DNA from: Actinobaculum massiliense
Lineage (GTDB): Bacteria; Actinomycetota; Actinomycetes; Actinomycetales; Actinomycetaceae
Direction of reading: 5' to 3'
NCBI RefSeq assembly: GCF_001457435.1
Contig: NZ_LN881717.1
Location: 629,896 to 693,895 of the forward strand
DNA: 64,000 bases
Shown: positions 17,435 to 27,232 of the stretch, in pieces
How the letters are laid out: each line of letters begins with the position of its first letter
How positions within the stretch are numbered: the stretch's first letter is position 1
Position numbers and translations under genes: made by a program
Notes under the pieces: generated by a model
The model's database searches: none
What the model saw: the letters and a program-made list of their open reading frames with translations, nothing else
Told to the model about the DNA's origin: nothing

Positions 17435-18733
17435 ATGACCGACGAAGAACTGAAGAAGAATCCACCATCCCGCAATCCCATTACCCGCTACCGCCGGGCG
17501 CTACAAAATGACGCCTTCGCCGGCGGGGTTCTGGTTATCGCCGCGCTCCTGGCGCTCCTGTGGGCGAACTCCCCCGCGCGCGGAACTTATTTCGCAATCG
17601 CGGAAACCCACCTTGGGCCCGGCGCAATTGGCTTGAATCTTTCGGTAGAAACCTGGGCCGCGGATGCCGTGCTAGCTGTTTTCTTCTTCACCGTCGGCAT
17701 GGAGCTCAAAGAAGAATTCACCATGGGATCCCTGCGAAGCATTCGTAAAGCTGCGGTTCCGGTGATCGCTGCGGTCACCGGAATGTTGGGCCCCATTGGC
17801 GTCTACTGCGCGGTACAAGCGATTACCGGTGCACATATCTATCAGGGCTGGGCTATCCCGGTTGCGACCGATATCGCTTTCGCCCTGGGAATCCTCAGCC
17901 TGAGCGGGAAGGGCATGCCCTCGGCCGCCAAGGTGTTCCTCATGACCCTCGCCGTCGCCGACGATTTAGGCGGAATCATCGTTATTGCGGTGTTCTTCTC
18001 CTCCGGCATCAGTTTCGCTTGGTTGGCCGGCGGAGTGGTAAGCGTAGCCGTGTTCACTTTCCTCTGCGCCAAGCGTTGGCAGGCCTGGTGGAACCTGTGG
18101 CCGCTGGGAATCCTCGCCTGGTACTGCGTTTTCCAGTCCGGAATCCACGCCACCATTGCCGCGGTTGCGCTGGGTCTCGTTATCCCGACGGCGTTGAAGA
18201 AGGGCGAAACTGAGCCACTTACCGAATACTTCATTGGTAAGTTCAACTTCTGGTCCGCGGGCGTGGCAGTTCCCGTCTTCGCATTCTTCGCCGCGGGGGT
18301 GAGCGTGGTGGACTCAGGCGGGCTGGGAGCCCTGGTGACTGACCCGGTAGCTATTGGCATCTACCTCGGTCTACCCATTGGCAAGCTGGTGGGAATTGCC
18401 GGCGGCACCTGGATGATCGTCAAGGTATTCCGGCTACAGCTAGACAAGACGCTGACCCTGGCCGATATTATCCCGGTCTCGCTGGTGGCCGGCATCGGTT
18501 TCACCGTCTCGCTCTTGATCGCCACGCTCTCCTTCCCGGCCACCGACCCGCACGAGGCGCACGCCCGCGTGGGCGTACTAATTGGCAGCTTGCTCGCGGC
18601 CCTGCTCGGCTCGCTAGCGACCCGGCTACGGGTTCATTACCGGGCGAAGCACGATTTGCTCTTCGAGGTAGAGCATGACGAGCCCGGAATTATCGACGAT
18701 ACCGAACCTGCCCCGCACGCCCGCCCCGCATAA
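17435..18733 (+). CDS. nhaA: Na+/H+ antiporter NhaA
   Basis: NhaA exchanges sodium for protons to control pH and salt tolerance. The 432-residue protein has about 12 hydrophobic helices. Transport-site residues are present: Asp146 in PVATDIAFALGIL and Asp176-Asp177 in AVADDLGGI, corresponding to E. coli D133 and D163/D164. The ATG at 17435 follows GAAGGG; the open frame extends to 17363 but those residues are not NhaA-like. The C-terminus carries a charged cytoplasmic tail. Divergent from tRNA-Leu. Confidence 0.95.
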   Translation: MTDEELKKNPPSRNPITRYRRALQNDAFAGGVLVIAALLALLWANSPARGTYFAIAETHLGPGAIGLNLSVETWAADAVLAVFFFTVGMELKEEFTMGSLRSIRKAAVPVIAAVTGMLGPIGVYCAVQAITGAHIYQGWAIPVATDIAFALGILSLSGKGMPSAAKVFLMTLAVADDLGGIIVIAVFFSSGISFAWLAGGVVSVAVFTFLCAKRWQAWWNLWPLGILAWYCVFQSGIHATIAAVALGLVIPTALKKGETEPLTEYFIGKFNFWSAGVAVPVFAFFAAGVSVVDSGGLGALVTDPVAIGIYLGLPIGKLVGIAGGTWMIVKVFRLQLDKTLTLADIIPVSLVAGIGFTVSLLIATLSFPATDPHEAHARVGVLIGSLLAALLGSLATRLRVHYRAKHDLLFEVEHDEPGIIDDTEPAPHARPA

Positions 18734-19020
18734 AGCCGCCGGCACCGAAACCGCCCGGAATAAATGAGCCTCTGAATGAGAGCGCGGAACGCCGAAAGAA
18801 TGAAGCGCGCCCCAATGTAGAAGGCAAAGCCCATCGCGCGAACCGAAAATCCCACCTAAATCCCAGCTATTTTCGATTGCACTTGAAGAAGGTGTGTGAA
18901 TAATTAGAGGCGCATGAGGGAGAGAACCCCGGTTTGTGTGGCACATGGCCCGGGCGCCTTGAACTCATGTAGCGATACCGGTTTCATTCCCTTCGCTGGT
19001 GTCGAGCAGCAGAAACAGAA
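18734..19020. other. Gene-free region between nhaA and ppx
   Basis: About 340 bp (with the terminator) separate the convergent nhaA and ppx. A 72-codon minus-strand frame at 18637-18855 has a hydrophobic N-terminal half (FAFYIGARFILSAFRALI) but overlaps nhaA, loses character in its second half and has no clear ribosome site, so I do not call it. No RNA gene is seen. Confidence 0.4.
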
Positions 19021-19048
19021 CGGCGGCCCCCGATTCCAGGGGCCGCCG
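19021..19048 (-). terminator. Terminator downstream of ppx
   Basis: A 10-bp perfect GC-rich stem (19021-19030 with 19039-19048) with an 8-nt loop, followed on the minus strand by TTCTGTTT. It lies 24 bp past the ppx stop codon. Confidence 0.7.
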
Positions 19049-19072
19049 AATTCTTTGATTGCGGGCGCTGTT

Positions 19073-20134
19073 CTAGCGCGCTGGCTTTTGCGGTTCGCGC
19101 GCGGCCCAGAGGGCTAGGCCATCCAGAATGTCGTGTTCGGAGGTCGTCACCGTGCTCAAGGCGGGCGCACCGACCGCGTGCACACCTTCCGCAAGCACAT
19201 GCTCCGCGGGCACGCCTTCCAATGGCACACCGTCGCCGACCGCAACCTCGGCGGCGGCTCGCTCCGCTACCCGTTGCGCCACGCGATTGACGACCTCCTG
19301 CCAGACGAGCGCCCCGGATGGAATCATCGGAACCCGCCCCGGATGCATAAACCCAAGCGCTTCGCGCTCGCTACGCGGGGAATGGATAAACCACTCGGTA
19401 ACGGCCAGAATGTCTTCTATTGGCATACGCGTACCGTGGATACGCTCCGGCTCGTAGGCATCCAGCTCCAGCCATTTGGCCGTCACCGAGGTAACCGTTC
19501 CAGCCAGCCCGACCACTTCACGGGCGGCACCCAGATCAACATATTGTTCGGCTTCATCGAGGGCCCGGCGCACATCCATCCGCGCGGCCTCAACCTCTGC
19601 CGGTAGCGGCGGATCCGAATGTAGATGCCGTTCGCGCATTCGCACCGATCCCACGTTCATTGAGAATTCGGAAAGCACCTCGCCCTCGCGCGTTCCCAGC
19701 ACCAGCTCGGTTGAGCCGCCGCCCAAATCGACGGCCAAAATCGGAGTTTCCCCCTCGGCTGGCAGGGCCGAAATCGCGCCCGCAAAAGAGGTTTGCGCCT
19801 CGCGCTCTCCGGAGAGAACCTGCGGGCGAATACCGAGACGCCGTTGCACGCCGTCAAGGAAAATATCGCGGTTGCGAGCATCACGAGTCGCCGAGGTAGC
19901 CGCAAACCGAATCGACTCCACCCCGTTGGCCTCGCACAGTTTCGCGTACTCGTCGACCGCGGCGAGGGTCCGCTCCAGGGCTTCGGCAGCGAACTCGCCG
20001 CGCTCATCGACTCCCTGGCCGAGATACACAATATCCATGGTCCGCACCACGTCCTGAAGCGGCGCGGTGCCGGTGATATCGGCAATCAGAAGCCGGATTG
20101 AATTAGTGCCGCAATCGATGCCGGCAACTCGCAT
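19073..20134 (-). CDS. ppx: Ppx/GppA exopolyphosphatase family protein
   Basis: A 353-residue actin-fold phosphatase expected to hydrolyse terminal phosphates of polyphosphate or pppGpp. Visible blocks: AGIDCGTNSIRLLI (phosphate-1 loop, residues 4-17), VLSGEREAQTSFAGA, ILAVDLGGGSTELVLG (about 131-146) and VVGLAGTVTSV. The ATG overlaps the DUF501 stop by 1 nt (TAATG) with GAGGAGG inside the upstream gene, so translation is coupled. The C-terminal 45 residues are an Ala/Val/Glu-rich stretch before EHDILDGLALWAA. This organism thus encodes both PPK2 and Ppx activities. Confidence 0.92.
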   Translation of the reverse strand: MRVAGIDCGTNSIRLLIADITGTAPLQDVVRTMDIVYLGQGVDERGEFAAEALERTLAAVDEYAKLCEANGVESIRFAATSATRDARNRDIFLDGVQRRLGIRPQVLSGEREAQTSFAGAISALPAEGETPILAVDLGGGSTELVLGTREGEVLSEFSMNVGSVRMRERHLHSDPPLPAEVEAARMDVRRALDEAEQYVDLGAAREVVGLAGTVTSVTAKWLELDAYEPERIHGTRMPIEDILAVTEWFIHSPRSEREALGFMHPGRVPMIPSGALVWQEVVNRVAQRVAERAAAEVAVGDGVPLEGVPAEHVLAEGVHAVGAPALSTVTTSEHDILDGLALWAAREPQKPAR

Positions 20135-20688
20135 TAGTCCTCCTCGCAGTGGCAGGTGGCAGGATCCCACCCGATTATTTCAAGTGCGCGATCCCCGATC
20201 TCACAGACGCCTTTCCCGGCCGAAACCGCATAGCCGGCAAGCGCGTGCAAGCACTTAACACGATTGGGCATTCCGCCAGCCGATACGTGCTCGATTTCTG
20301 AGACCTCCCCCAAAAGCCTGCGCCGCGCGATATAAGACTCGTGCGCCGCACGGTGATTGGCCGCCAGAGAGGCGTCGTCGGGAAGGGTATCGCTCCACTC
20401 CGACATGATTCCGCTCGCCTCCAAACGCGACATTTCGCGCACGAGATAGGGCAGCGTGAGGTAAAAAAGTGTGGGAAACGGCGAGCCGTCCGGAAGGCGC
20501 GGTAGCGTAATCGTCACGGCCGGGCGCCCGCACGCGCACCTAGCTCCAATCCCGACGACGCCGCGCGGGACGCGGCCAATTTGCTCCTCGATAACCTGCA
20601 CATCGCCCTCGCGAACGGGGCTGGCATTGGCGGCGATGCGCTCCAGCACATCGGGGCCCGGTGCGTCGGGCAAAATCGAGTCCATCAT
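20134..20688 (-). CDS. DUF501 family protein
   Basis: A 184-residue protein of the actinobacterial DUF501 family, nearly always located between ftsB and ppx, as here. It has conserved cysteines in ARCACGRPAVTITLPRL and CHCEED and the core segment PFPTLFYLTLPYLVREMSRLEASG. Function is unknown; conserved clustering with ftsB and eno suggests a cell-envelope or growth role. The start is ATG at 20688 or the adjacent ATG at 20685; the upstream open frame is Arg/Pro-rich and not family-like. Confidence 0.88.
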   Translation of the reverse strand: MMDSILPDAPGPDVLERIAANASPVREGDVQVIEEQIGRVPRGVVGIGARCACGRPAVTITLPRLPDGSPFPTLFYLTLPYLVREMSRLEASGIMSEWSDTLPDDASLAANHRAAHESYIARRRLLGEVSEIEHVSAGGMPNRVKCLHALAGYAVSAGKGVCEIGDRALEIIGWDPATCHCEED

Positions 20689-20770
20689 TCCTGTCTTTCT
20701 GTGTGTAGTCCTGTGCGGGCGCGCGACCCAGTTCGGCCCCACCTGCGCCCCGGTTACCTTTGCGTCCCGG

Positions 20771-21577
20771 TTACCCCTGCGGCGCAGAGGGCTCGGCGGC
20801 AGACCCGGCGGCCGGATCAGTAGCCTCAATAGCCGGCGTTTCGGCGGGCGCGGGAGTCTGCGAGCCCGGCCGGAAAACCGGGGTGTCGTTCGGATTGTCG
20901 AGTGTACCGTCACTGGAGTAGCCGGAGATACGGATCGAATCCCACATCGTCATGTACCACGGCGTATTCGCGCGCCGAGTCCGATTGGATTGCTCGACAC
21001 GCTCGGCCAGCTGTTGCTGAGCCGAACCCTCCTCTTGGTTGCGGGTGACGTAAAGCGTCTCCCCCGGCACCACGTATCCAAGTCGCGATCGCGCCTGCTC
21101 GCGCACAAAATCGTCGTTTTGCCACAGGGCGAGCTCGGCCTCGAGTTGCGCCGAGCGCTCCTGCATTTCGCTGTACTCGGCTCGCACCTGCCGCAATTGC
21201 TCCTGCTGCGAGGTGTAGCGAGCGGCGGTGGGGGCAATAATAATGACGGCTAGAATCGCGAAGAGGAACACCGCGATCACTCGCAAAGAAATGGCGCGCT
21301 CACCATTTTTGCCAACCACGGCCACGGCGCGCCGGCCCGGTTTTCGGTGGCGCCGCTGATCCGGATTTGATTGCGGACGGCGCATTCCTCCCGCGGTGGG
21401 AGACCCTGCCCGACGCCGTTGCTCGCGCTTGGCCGGCGCCAGCGGGGAATCCGGTAGGGGCCGGGCACCCTCAGAGCCTCGCGTCCGAGCTTGTTTGCTC
21501 GAGCCACGAGGGTTGCGAGGATGCGAACCGCGGGCGGATGAACCACCGCGCGGTCTGCTGGGACGCCGTGCACTCAT
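20771..21577 (-). CDS. ftsB: Septum formation initiator FtsB/DivIC
   Basis: A 268-residue bitopic division protein. A disordered Arg/Ser/Gly/Pro-rich cytoplasmic N-terminus (residues 1-95) precedes one transmembrane helix (about 100-120, VIAVFLFAILAVIIIAP), a coiled coil (about 122-160) and the FtsB/DivIC motif ARSRLGYVVPGETLYV. A Pro/Ala-rich tail ends the protein. On the minus strand a -10 box TACACT (21590-21585) lies 7 nt before the ATG at 21577, so the mRNA is probably leaderless; no Shine-Dalgarno sequence is present. Acts with FtsQ/FtsL in the divisome. Confidence 0.9.
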   Translation of the reverse strand: MSARRPSRPRGGSSARGSHPRNPRGSSKQARTRGSEGARPLPDSPLAPAKREQRRRAGSPTAGGMRRPQSNPDQRRHRKPGRRAVAVVGKNGERAISLRVIAVFLFAILAVIIIAPTAARYTSQQEQLRQVRAEYSEMQERSAQLEAELALWQNDDFVREQARSRLGYVVPGETLYVTRNQEEGSAQQQLAERVEQSNRTRRANTPWYMTMWDSIRISGYSSDGTLDNPNDTPVFRPGSQTPAPAETPAIEATDPAAGSAAEPSAPQG

Positions 21578-21595
21578 AGGTCTTAGTGTAGGCAA

Positions 21596-21639
21596 AGAGT
21601 TTCGCCCCGGCGGGTAAGTACCCACCGGGGCGAAACTCT
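21596..21639. terminator. Hairpin between eno and ftsB
   Basis: A 20-bp stem with one mismatch (21596-21615 with 21620-21639) and a 4-nt loop. It lies 41 bp after the eno stop and just upstream of the ftsB -10 box, so eno is terminated before ftsB is transcribed from its own promoter. Confidence 0.75.
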
Positions 21640-21679
21640 CATTTACATCTTTCGCTAGAAGTGCCTAGCGAAAATGCTC

Positions 21680-22969
<1,290 letters not shown>

Positions 22970-23176
22970 TTACGTGTTGGCGAGCCCTAACTATTAATGG
23001 GCTTGCGGAAATTCCGCTATTCCCTATTGTTCCCCATCCAGCCCCTAAACGCGTATTTTCTGAGCGAGAAAACCAAGGCTTTTTTCAAATTTCGCCAACA
23101 GCTGGCGCATTTTCGGGACTTCCGTTGCGTTCCTCCTGAGACTCTCCACACATTCCACCTCGCGGGGAGCCTCACA

Positions 23177-23206
23177 TTGCGTGGTTACGAAATGCCGTTA
23201 TAGGGT
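23177..23206 (+). promoter_or_regulatory. Promoter of the poly-Cys leader ORF (leaderless start)
   Basis: A -35-like TTGCGT (23177-23182) and a -10 TAGGGT (23201-23206) are spaced by 18 bp; the -10 ends 7 nt before the leader ATG at 23214. Transcription therefore probably begins at or within 1-2 nt of the A of the ATG. metG in this window uses the same TAGGGT hexamer at the same distance. Confidence 0.6.
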
Positions 23207-23213
23207 TACTTGC

Positions 23214-23327
23214 ATGTTCAACACATCTAAACTTTCGACAGCCGCTTTCCGCACGTTCACCAACGCGCGCGGCTGCATGATGCACTCCATGCATCAGTCG
23301 ATGTGTTGTTGTATGCAGTGTTGCTAA
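23214..23327 (+). CDS. Leaderless Cys/Met-rich leader peptide (cysteine-responsive attenuator candidate)
   Basis: A 37-codon ORF too short for usual gene calling. Six residues are Cys and six are Met. The C-terminal end reads SMCCCMQCC and is followed by TAA at 23325-23327; the earlier part contains GCMMHSMHQ. A -10 box 7 nt upstream implies a leaderless mRNA. It lies 301 bp upstream of a Cys/Met-metabolism PLP enzyme and an amino-acid importer on the same strand. In mycobacteria, leaderless short ORFs with terminal poly-Cys tracts are known cysteine-responsive attenuators of downstream operons. This ORF matches that layout; the Met content could add methionine sensing. Regulatory function is inferred. 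Confidence 0.75.
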   Translation: MFNTSKLSTAAFRTFTNARGCMMHSMHQSMCCCMQCC

Positions 23328-23628
23328 TTTTCAACTAGGTTCCCGGTCAAGCAGCTGTAGCTTCCGGCACGCCATTTTCCCGACGGCGCCGCTCCGCGCC
23401 GAGCAACCCAGGCAATCTTTCTTTTATCTGCGCTACCACAGATTTTGCCTACCCGGCCGTTGGCCAAGCAGAACTCCTCATTTTCATGCCGCGCCTGGCG
23501 AAAAGTTCCGCACCTCGCGTAAGGCCCCGCACCCAGCGGAAAGCACGGACTCTGCGCAACTACAACCTCGCCCGCGCTTCGGCGTCGGCCATAAAACCTG
23601 CATACCTCAACATTTTTGGAAGTGAACC
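23328..23628 (+). promoter_or_regulatory. Long leader between the poly-Cys ORF and the sulfur operon
   Basis: 301 nt without another good ORF. It has small GC stems, for example CGGCGC (23384-23389) with GCGCCG (23396-23401), but no clear intrinsic terminator with a U-run. The segment GCTTCCG at 23360-23366 could pair with the ribosome site TGGAAGT just before the downstream ATG (7 pairs including two G-U), so ribosome-site sequestration is one possible mechanism. A Rho-dependent attenuator is another. Confidence 0.4.
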
Positions 23629-24783
23629 ATGTCTGAAATTTCTTCTTACGCATTTTCGACCCGCACCGTCAACACCACCCCGGACGAGCAGTACGGCGCC
23701 ATCACCGCGCCGATCTACCTCTCCACCAGCTACCGCCTCCCGGCCGACGGCTCCGCGGCCCCCTACTCCTACCAGCGCTCGAATAACCCCACCCGCGAAG
23801 CGGCGGAAAAGGCTATCGCGAACCTGGAAGGCGCCGCCTACGCGATTGGAACCGCCACCGGGATGGGCGCGATTTCCACGATTTTCTCGCATTTGAAACC
23901 CGGCGATCACGTGGTACTCAGCTCCTCGGTGTACGGCGGAACATTCCTCTACGTGGGCGAATTCTTCGCCGAGCGCGGCATTACCGCCGAGTTCGCGCCG
24001 GATATCAATCACCTTGAAGAAGTCCCGGGAAACACCGCCATGGTCTACATCGAGACCCCCACAAACCCCACGTTCCGGGTTACCGACATCGCCCACGCGG
24101 CGCATCTGGCGCACGGCGTCGGGGCAAAACTGGTGGTCGACAACACCTTCTCCACGTCTTATTTGCAGCGCCCACTCGAGCATGGCGCCGACGCGGTGGT
24201 TTACTCGGCTACCAAGTTTATTGGCGGACATTCCGATGTGCTGGCCGGGTTCTTGGTGCTCGACGACGCCGAAGCATACGACCGCTACAAAACGGCCGCG
24301 AAGGCGCTCGGCAATCAGCTTTCGCCCTTTGATTCGTACTCGATTTTGCGCGGGCTCAAGACGCTGACGGTGCGAATGGATAAGCAACAGGAAAACGCCG
24401 CAAAGATTCGCGCCATGCTGGCCCAGCATCCGGCGGTGGCGCGAGTACTCGCCCCGGGCTGGTACTCGGCGGAAGAAGCCGAAATTCACGCGCGGCAATC
24501 ACGCGGGGATGGCGCGGTATTCGGCTTTGAGCTGGCCGACGGCGTACGCCACGAGGATTTCGCGGCCGGGCTGAGGCTCATCCCCTATGCGGTGTCGCTC
24601 GGTTCGGTAGAGACGCTCATTGCTCACCCGGCCACCCAGATCCACGAAAGCCTCACCCCGCAAGAACGCGCGGCGGCCGGAATTTCCGACCAGCTTATTC
24701 GCGTCTCGATCGGCATCGAAGATTCCGCGGATTTGATCGCGGATCTCACCCGAGCACTCGATGGCGCTCTCGCGGCTCACTAA
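23629..24783 (+). CDS. Cys/Met-metabolism PLP-dependent enzyme (cystathionine gamma-synthase/lyase type)
   Basis: A 384-residue fold-type I PLP enzyme of the MetB/MetC/Mgl family. PLP Lys196 sits in the signature VVYSATKFIGGHSDVLAG (190-207); VVDNTFSTSYLQRPLEHGAD carries the cofactor Asp. Tyr48 and Arg50 in SYQRSNNPTR match the phosphate-binding residues of the neighbouring subunit. Substrate choice (cystathionine synthesis, cystathionine lysis, or methionine gamma-lysis) cannot be fixed from sequence. GGAAG lies 6-7 nt before the ATG. The upstream Cys/Met leader and the downstream importer point to assimilation or turnover of cystine/methionine. Confidence 0.9.
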   Translation: MSEISSYAFSTRTVNTTPDEQYGAITAPIYLSTSYRLPADGSAAPYSYQRSNNPTREAAEKAIANLEGAAYAIGTATGMGAISTIFSHLKPGDHVVLSSSVYGGTFLYVGEFFAERGITAEFAPDINHLEEVPGNTAMVYIETPTNPTFRVTDIAHAAHLAHGVGAKLVVDNTFSTSYLQRPLEHGADAVVYSATKFIGGHSDVLAGFLVLDDAEAYDRYKTAAKALGNQLSPFDSYSILRGLKTLTVRMDKQQENAAKIRAMLAQHPAVARVLAPGWYSAEEAEIHARQSRGDGAVFGFELADGVRHEDFAAGLRLIPYAVSLGSVETLIAHPATQIHESLTPQERAAAGISDQLIRVSIGIEDSADLIADLTRALDGALAAH

Positions 24784-24838
24784 AGACAAGTTTTAACCAC
24801 CTCTGAGAAATACAGAAAATCCCAAAGGAAAGAAAAAT

Positions 24839-25609
24839 ATGACACGCAAAGTATGGACTCGCATTGCCGCCACGCTCGGAGTATTGAGCTTGGCCCTCAC
24901 CGGCTGCGCCAGCGGAAACTCCGCTAAGTCCGGTGCCGATTCGAATGAAATTCGGGTTGGTTTAGAAGGCACTTTTGCCCCCTACGGCTACCACGACGAA
25001 TCGGGCAAGCTGGTGGGCTTCGAGAAGGAAATCGCGGACGCGCTCGCCGCGGACCTGGGTAAAACCCCGGTGTACGTTGAGTCGCCGTGGGAGTCGCTAA
25101 TTGCCGGACTTGATAACAAAAACTACGACCTGGTAATCAACAACCTCGCCCCCACTGAGGAACGGAAGGCTAAGTACGACTTCACGGATCCGTACTACGT
25201 TTCGGAGTCCTGGGCGATTGTGCGCGAAGATTCCGGGCTTGAGTCTGAAAAGGATCTGGCCGGAAAGAGCTGCGCGCAGACGGCGTCGTCCAACTACGCG
25301 CAGGACGTGCGTAACCTCGGCGGAGAAATCACGCCCACGAACGGATTTGCTGATTCGGTGCAGCTGGTGGAGCAGGGCCGCGCGGATTGCACCGTGAACG
25401 GTGATATTACGCTTTCCTACTACCTGGAGCAGCATCCGGACGCTCCGCTGAAGATTTTCAAGATCGAAAGCGCCCCGGGCGTTCCCACCGCCGTGATGAT
25501 TAATAAGGGCAACCCGGAGTTGCTTGACTCACTCAACAAGAGTCTGGCCGAGCTGAAATCCTCCGGCAAGCTCGATTCGATCGTCGCCAAGTACACGCCG
25601 CAGGCCTAA
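24839..25609 (+). CDS. Amino-acid ABC transporter substrate-binding lipoprotein (family 3)
   Basis: A 256-residue extracytoplasmic receptor. The signal peptide ends in the lipobox LTGC (Cys23), so it is a lipoprotein held at the outer face of the membrane. The mature part is a family 3 (polar amino acid/cystine) binding protein, with IRVGLEGTFAPYGYHDESGKLVGFEKEIADAL at the start, typical of cystine-binding TcyA/FliY-like proteins. AAAGGAAAG precedes the ATG. Placement behind the Cys/Met leader suggests L-cystine or a related sulfur amino acid as ligand. Confidence 0.9.
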   Translation: MTRKVWTRIAATLGVLSLALTGCASGNSAKSGADSNEIRVGLEGTFAPYGYHDESGKLVGFEKEIADALAADLGKTPVYVESPWESLIAGLDNKNYDLVINNLAPTEERKAKYDFTDPYYVSESWAIVREDSGLESEKDLAGKSCAQTASSNYAQDVRNLGGEITPTNGFADSVQLVEQGRADCTVNGDITLSYYLEQHPDAPLKIFKIESAPGVPTAVMINKGNPELLDSLNKSLAELKSSGKLDSIVAKYTPQA

Positions 25610-25749
25610 AGCTGACCGAGCAAAGTCAGGGGTGGGGCGGCAACACTGCCCCACCCCGGCGCGCGAGGCATAACCGCATGCTTTCACCGCGCCCCCGGCC
25701 AGCTTCTCACCACTGGCCACCCACACCCAACCACTCAAGAGTAGGAATT

Positions 25750-26424
25750 ATGGATAGAGCAATCGAGCTTTGGGTTGATTCATTCCCAGCGCTATTTTCC
25801 GCGACGATTACGGTCACCATCCCGCTATCGCTTATTTCCATCGGCATCGCCCTCGTTCTAGGAATGATCACCGCCCAGGCACGTCTCTCGAAGTTCCGCG
25901 TTCTGCGGGCCATCGGTTGGTTCTACGTGTGGGTTTTTCGCGGCACACCGCTCCTGGTACAGCTATTTATCGTTTTCTTTGGACTTCCGTCGATTGGCAT
26001 TTACCCCACCCCGTGGGGAGCCGGCATCGCGGCGCTTTCACTCAACACCGGCGCCTACGTAGGTGAAGCCATCCGCGGCGCCCAGCTCTCGGTACCGCGC
26101 GGCCAGTGGGAGGCGGCGCGCTCGCTGCGCATGAGCCACTGGCAAACCATGCGCCACGTGATCTACCCGCAAATTTGGCGCGTGGCCTTGCCGACGATTA
26201 TGAACCAGTTCATTGACCTGGTGAAAGGCACCTCGCTGGTATCGGTTATTACCCTCGCGGACGTTACGCAAGTGGCCCAACAAATCACGGCCCGCACCTA
26301 CGAACCGCTCATTATGTACGTGGAGGTAGCGTTCATTTACCTCTTGCTCTCCACGGTTCTCACGTGGATCCAGGGCCGGCTGGAAAAGTCGACGTCGCGC
26401 TACGTGGTCAAGGCGAACGCCTAG
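25750..26424 (+). CDS. Amino-acid ABC transporter permease (HisM/TcyB-like)
   Basis: A 224-residue permease with five hydrophobic helices and the cytoplasmic EAA loop EAARSLRMSHWQTMRHVIYPQ that contacts the ATPase. The N-terminal part FRGTPLLVQLFIVFFGLP is diagnostic of polar amino-acid permeases. The start at ATG 25750 is chosen because the family N-terminus begins there; the upstream frame (from 25678) is Pro/His-rich. It lies 140 bp after the binding protein. The single permease gene suggests a homodimeric pore. Confidence 0.92.
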   Translation: MDRAIELWVDSFPALFSATITVTIPLSLISIGIALVLGMITAQARLSKFRVLRAIGWFYVWVFRGTPLLVQLFIVFFGLPSIGIYPTPWGAGIAALSLNTGAYVGEAIRGAQLSVPRGQWEAARSLRMSHWQTMRHVIYPQIWRVALPTIMNQFIDLVKGTSLVSVITLADVTQVAQQITARTYEPLIMYVEVAFIYLLLSTVLTWIQGRLEKSTSRYVVKANA

Positions 26425-26483
26425 CCACCCGCGCCACACCCGCACCGAGACCTCAACCGCACCGAGACCAGAAAACGAGAGAA

Positions 26484-27215
26484 ATGATTAGTCTGCACAA
26501 CATTACGAAGACATTCGGGAACGTCACCGCCCTGGACGGCATCGACCTCGCCATTGATTCAGGGCGCACCACCGTTATTATGGGCCCCTCGGGTTCCGGG
26601 AAATCGACGCTCCTGCGGTGCCTCAATCTGCTGGAGTGGCCCGATGCGGGCAAACTCGTGATTGACGACGCCGAACTGACTTTCCCCACCAACGCCACGC
26701 GCGCGCAGATTTCTGCCATTCGTGCCAAATCGGCGATGGTTTTCCAACAGTTCAACCTCTTTCCGCACCTCACCGTTCTGAAGAACGTGACGCTTTCGCC
26801 TGCCCTGCACGGTGAAAGTAGTGCGAGCGCCGAGCGGCGCGCCCGCGAACTTCTGGCCCGCGTGGGCGTTGAGGAAATGGCGGATCGCTACCCCATGCAG
26901 CTTTCGGGCGGCCAGCAACAGCGCGTTGCTATTGCCCGTTCGCTGGCCATCACCCCGGACTACCTGCTGTGCGACGAGCCGACCTCGGCCCTCGATCCGG
27001 AACTTGCCGCGGAAGTATCGAAGGTACTACGTGAGCTGGCGGCCCAGAACCAGTCCATGGTGGTGGTGACGCACGATATGAACTTCGCGCGCCGGGTTGC
27101 CGACCACGCGGTTTTCCTGCTGGATGGGCACATTTATTACGACGGCGATCCGAAGGGCTTTTTCGAATCCCCCGATCCGCGCATTCAGCAATTCCTCGCC
27201 GTCTACGGAGGGTAG
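26484..27215 (+). CDS. Amino-acid ABC transporter ATP-binding protein (GlnQ/TcyC-like)
   Basis: A 243-residue ATPase. Walker A GPSGSGKST (residues 33-41), Q-loop in FQQFNLFPHLTVLKNV, signature LSGGQQQR (about 142-149), Walker B LLCDEPTSALDPE and switch His in VTHD are all intact. It energises import by the preceding permease and binding protein. The ATG at 26484 follows GAGAGA; the upstream open frame overlaps the permease gene and is not ABC-like. It ends the sulfur amino-acid unit. Confidence 0.94.
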   Translation: MISLHNITKTFGNVTALDGIDLAIDSGRTTVIMGPSGSGKSTLLRCLNLLEWPDAGKLVIDDAELTFPTNATRAQISAIRAKSAMVFQQFNLFPHLTVLKNVTLSPALHGESSASAERRARELLARVGVEEMADRYPMQLSGGQQQRVAIARSLAITPDYLLCDEPTSALDPELAAEVSKVLRELAAQNQSMVVVTHDMNFARRVADHAVFLLDGHIYYDGDPKGFFESPDPRIQQFLAVYGG

Positions 27216-27232
27216 AGCCGCCGGGCTGAGCT

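Noticed and set aside
18637-18855. A 72-codon minus-strand frame with a hydrophobic N-terminal half
   Set aside because: It overlaps the end of nhaA, loses protein-like composition after about 45 residues and lacks a clear start signal. It remains a weak possibility.
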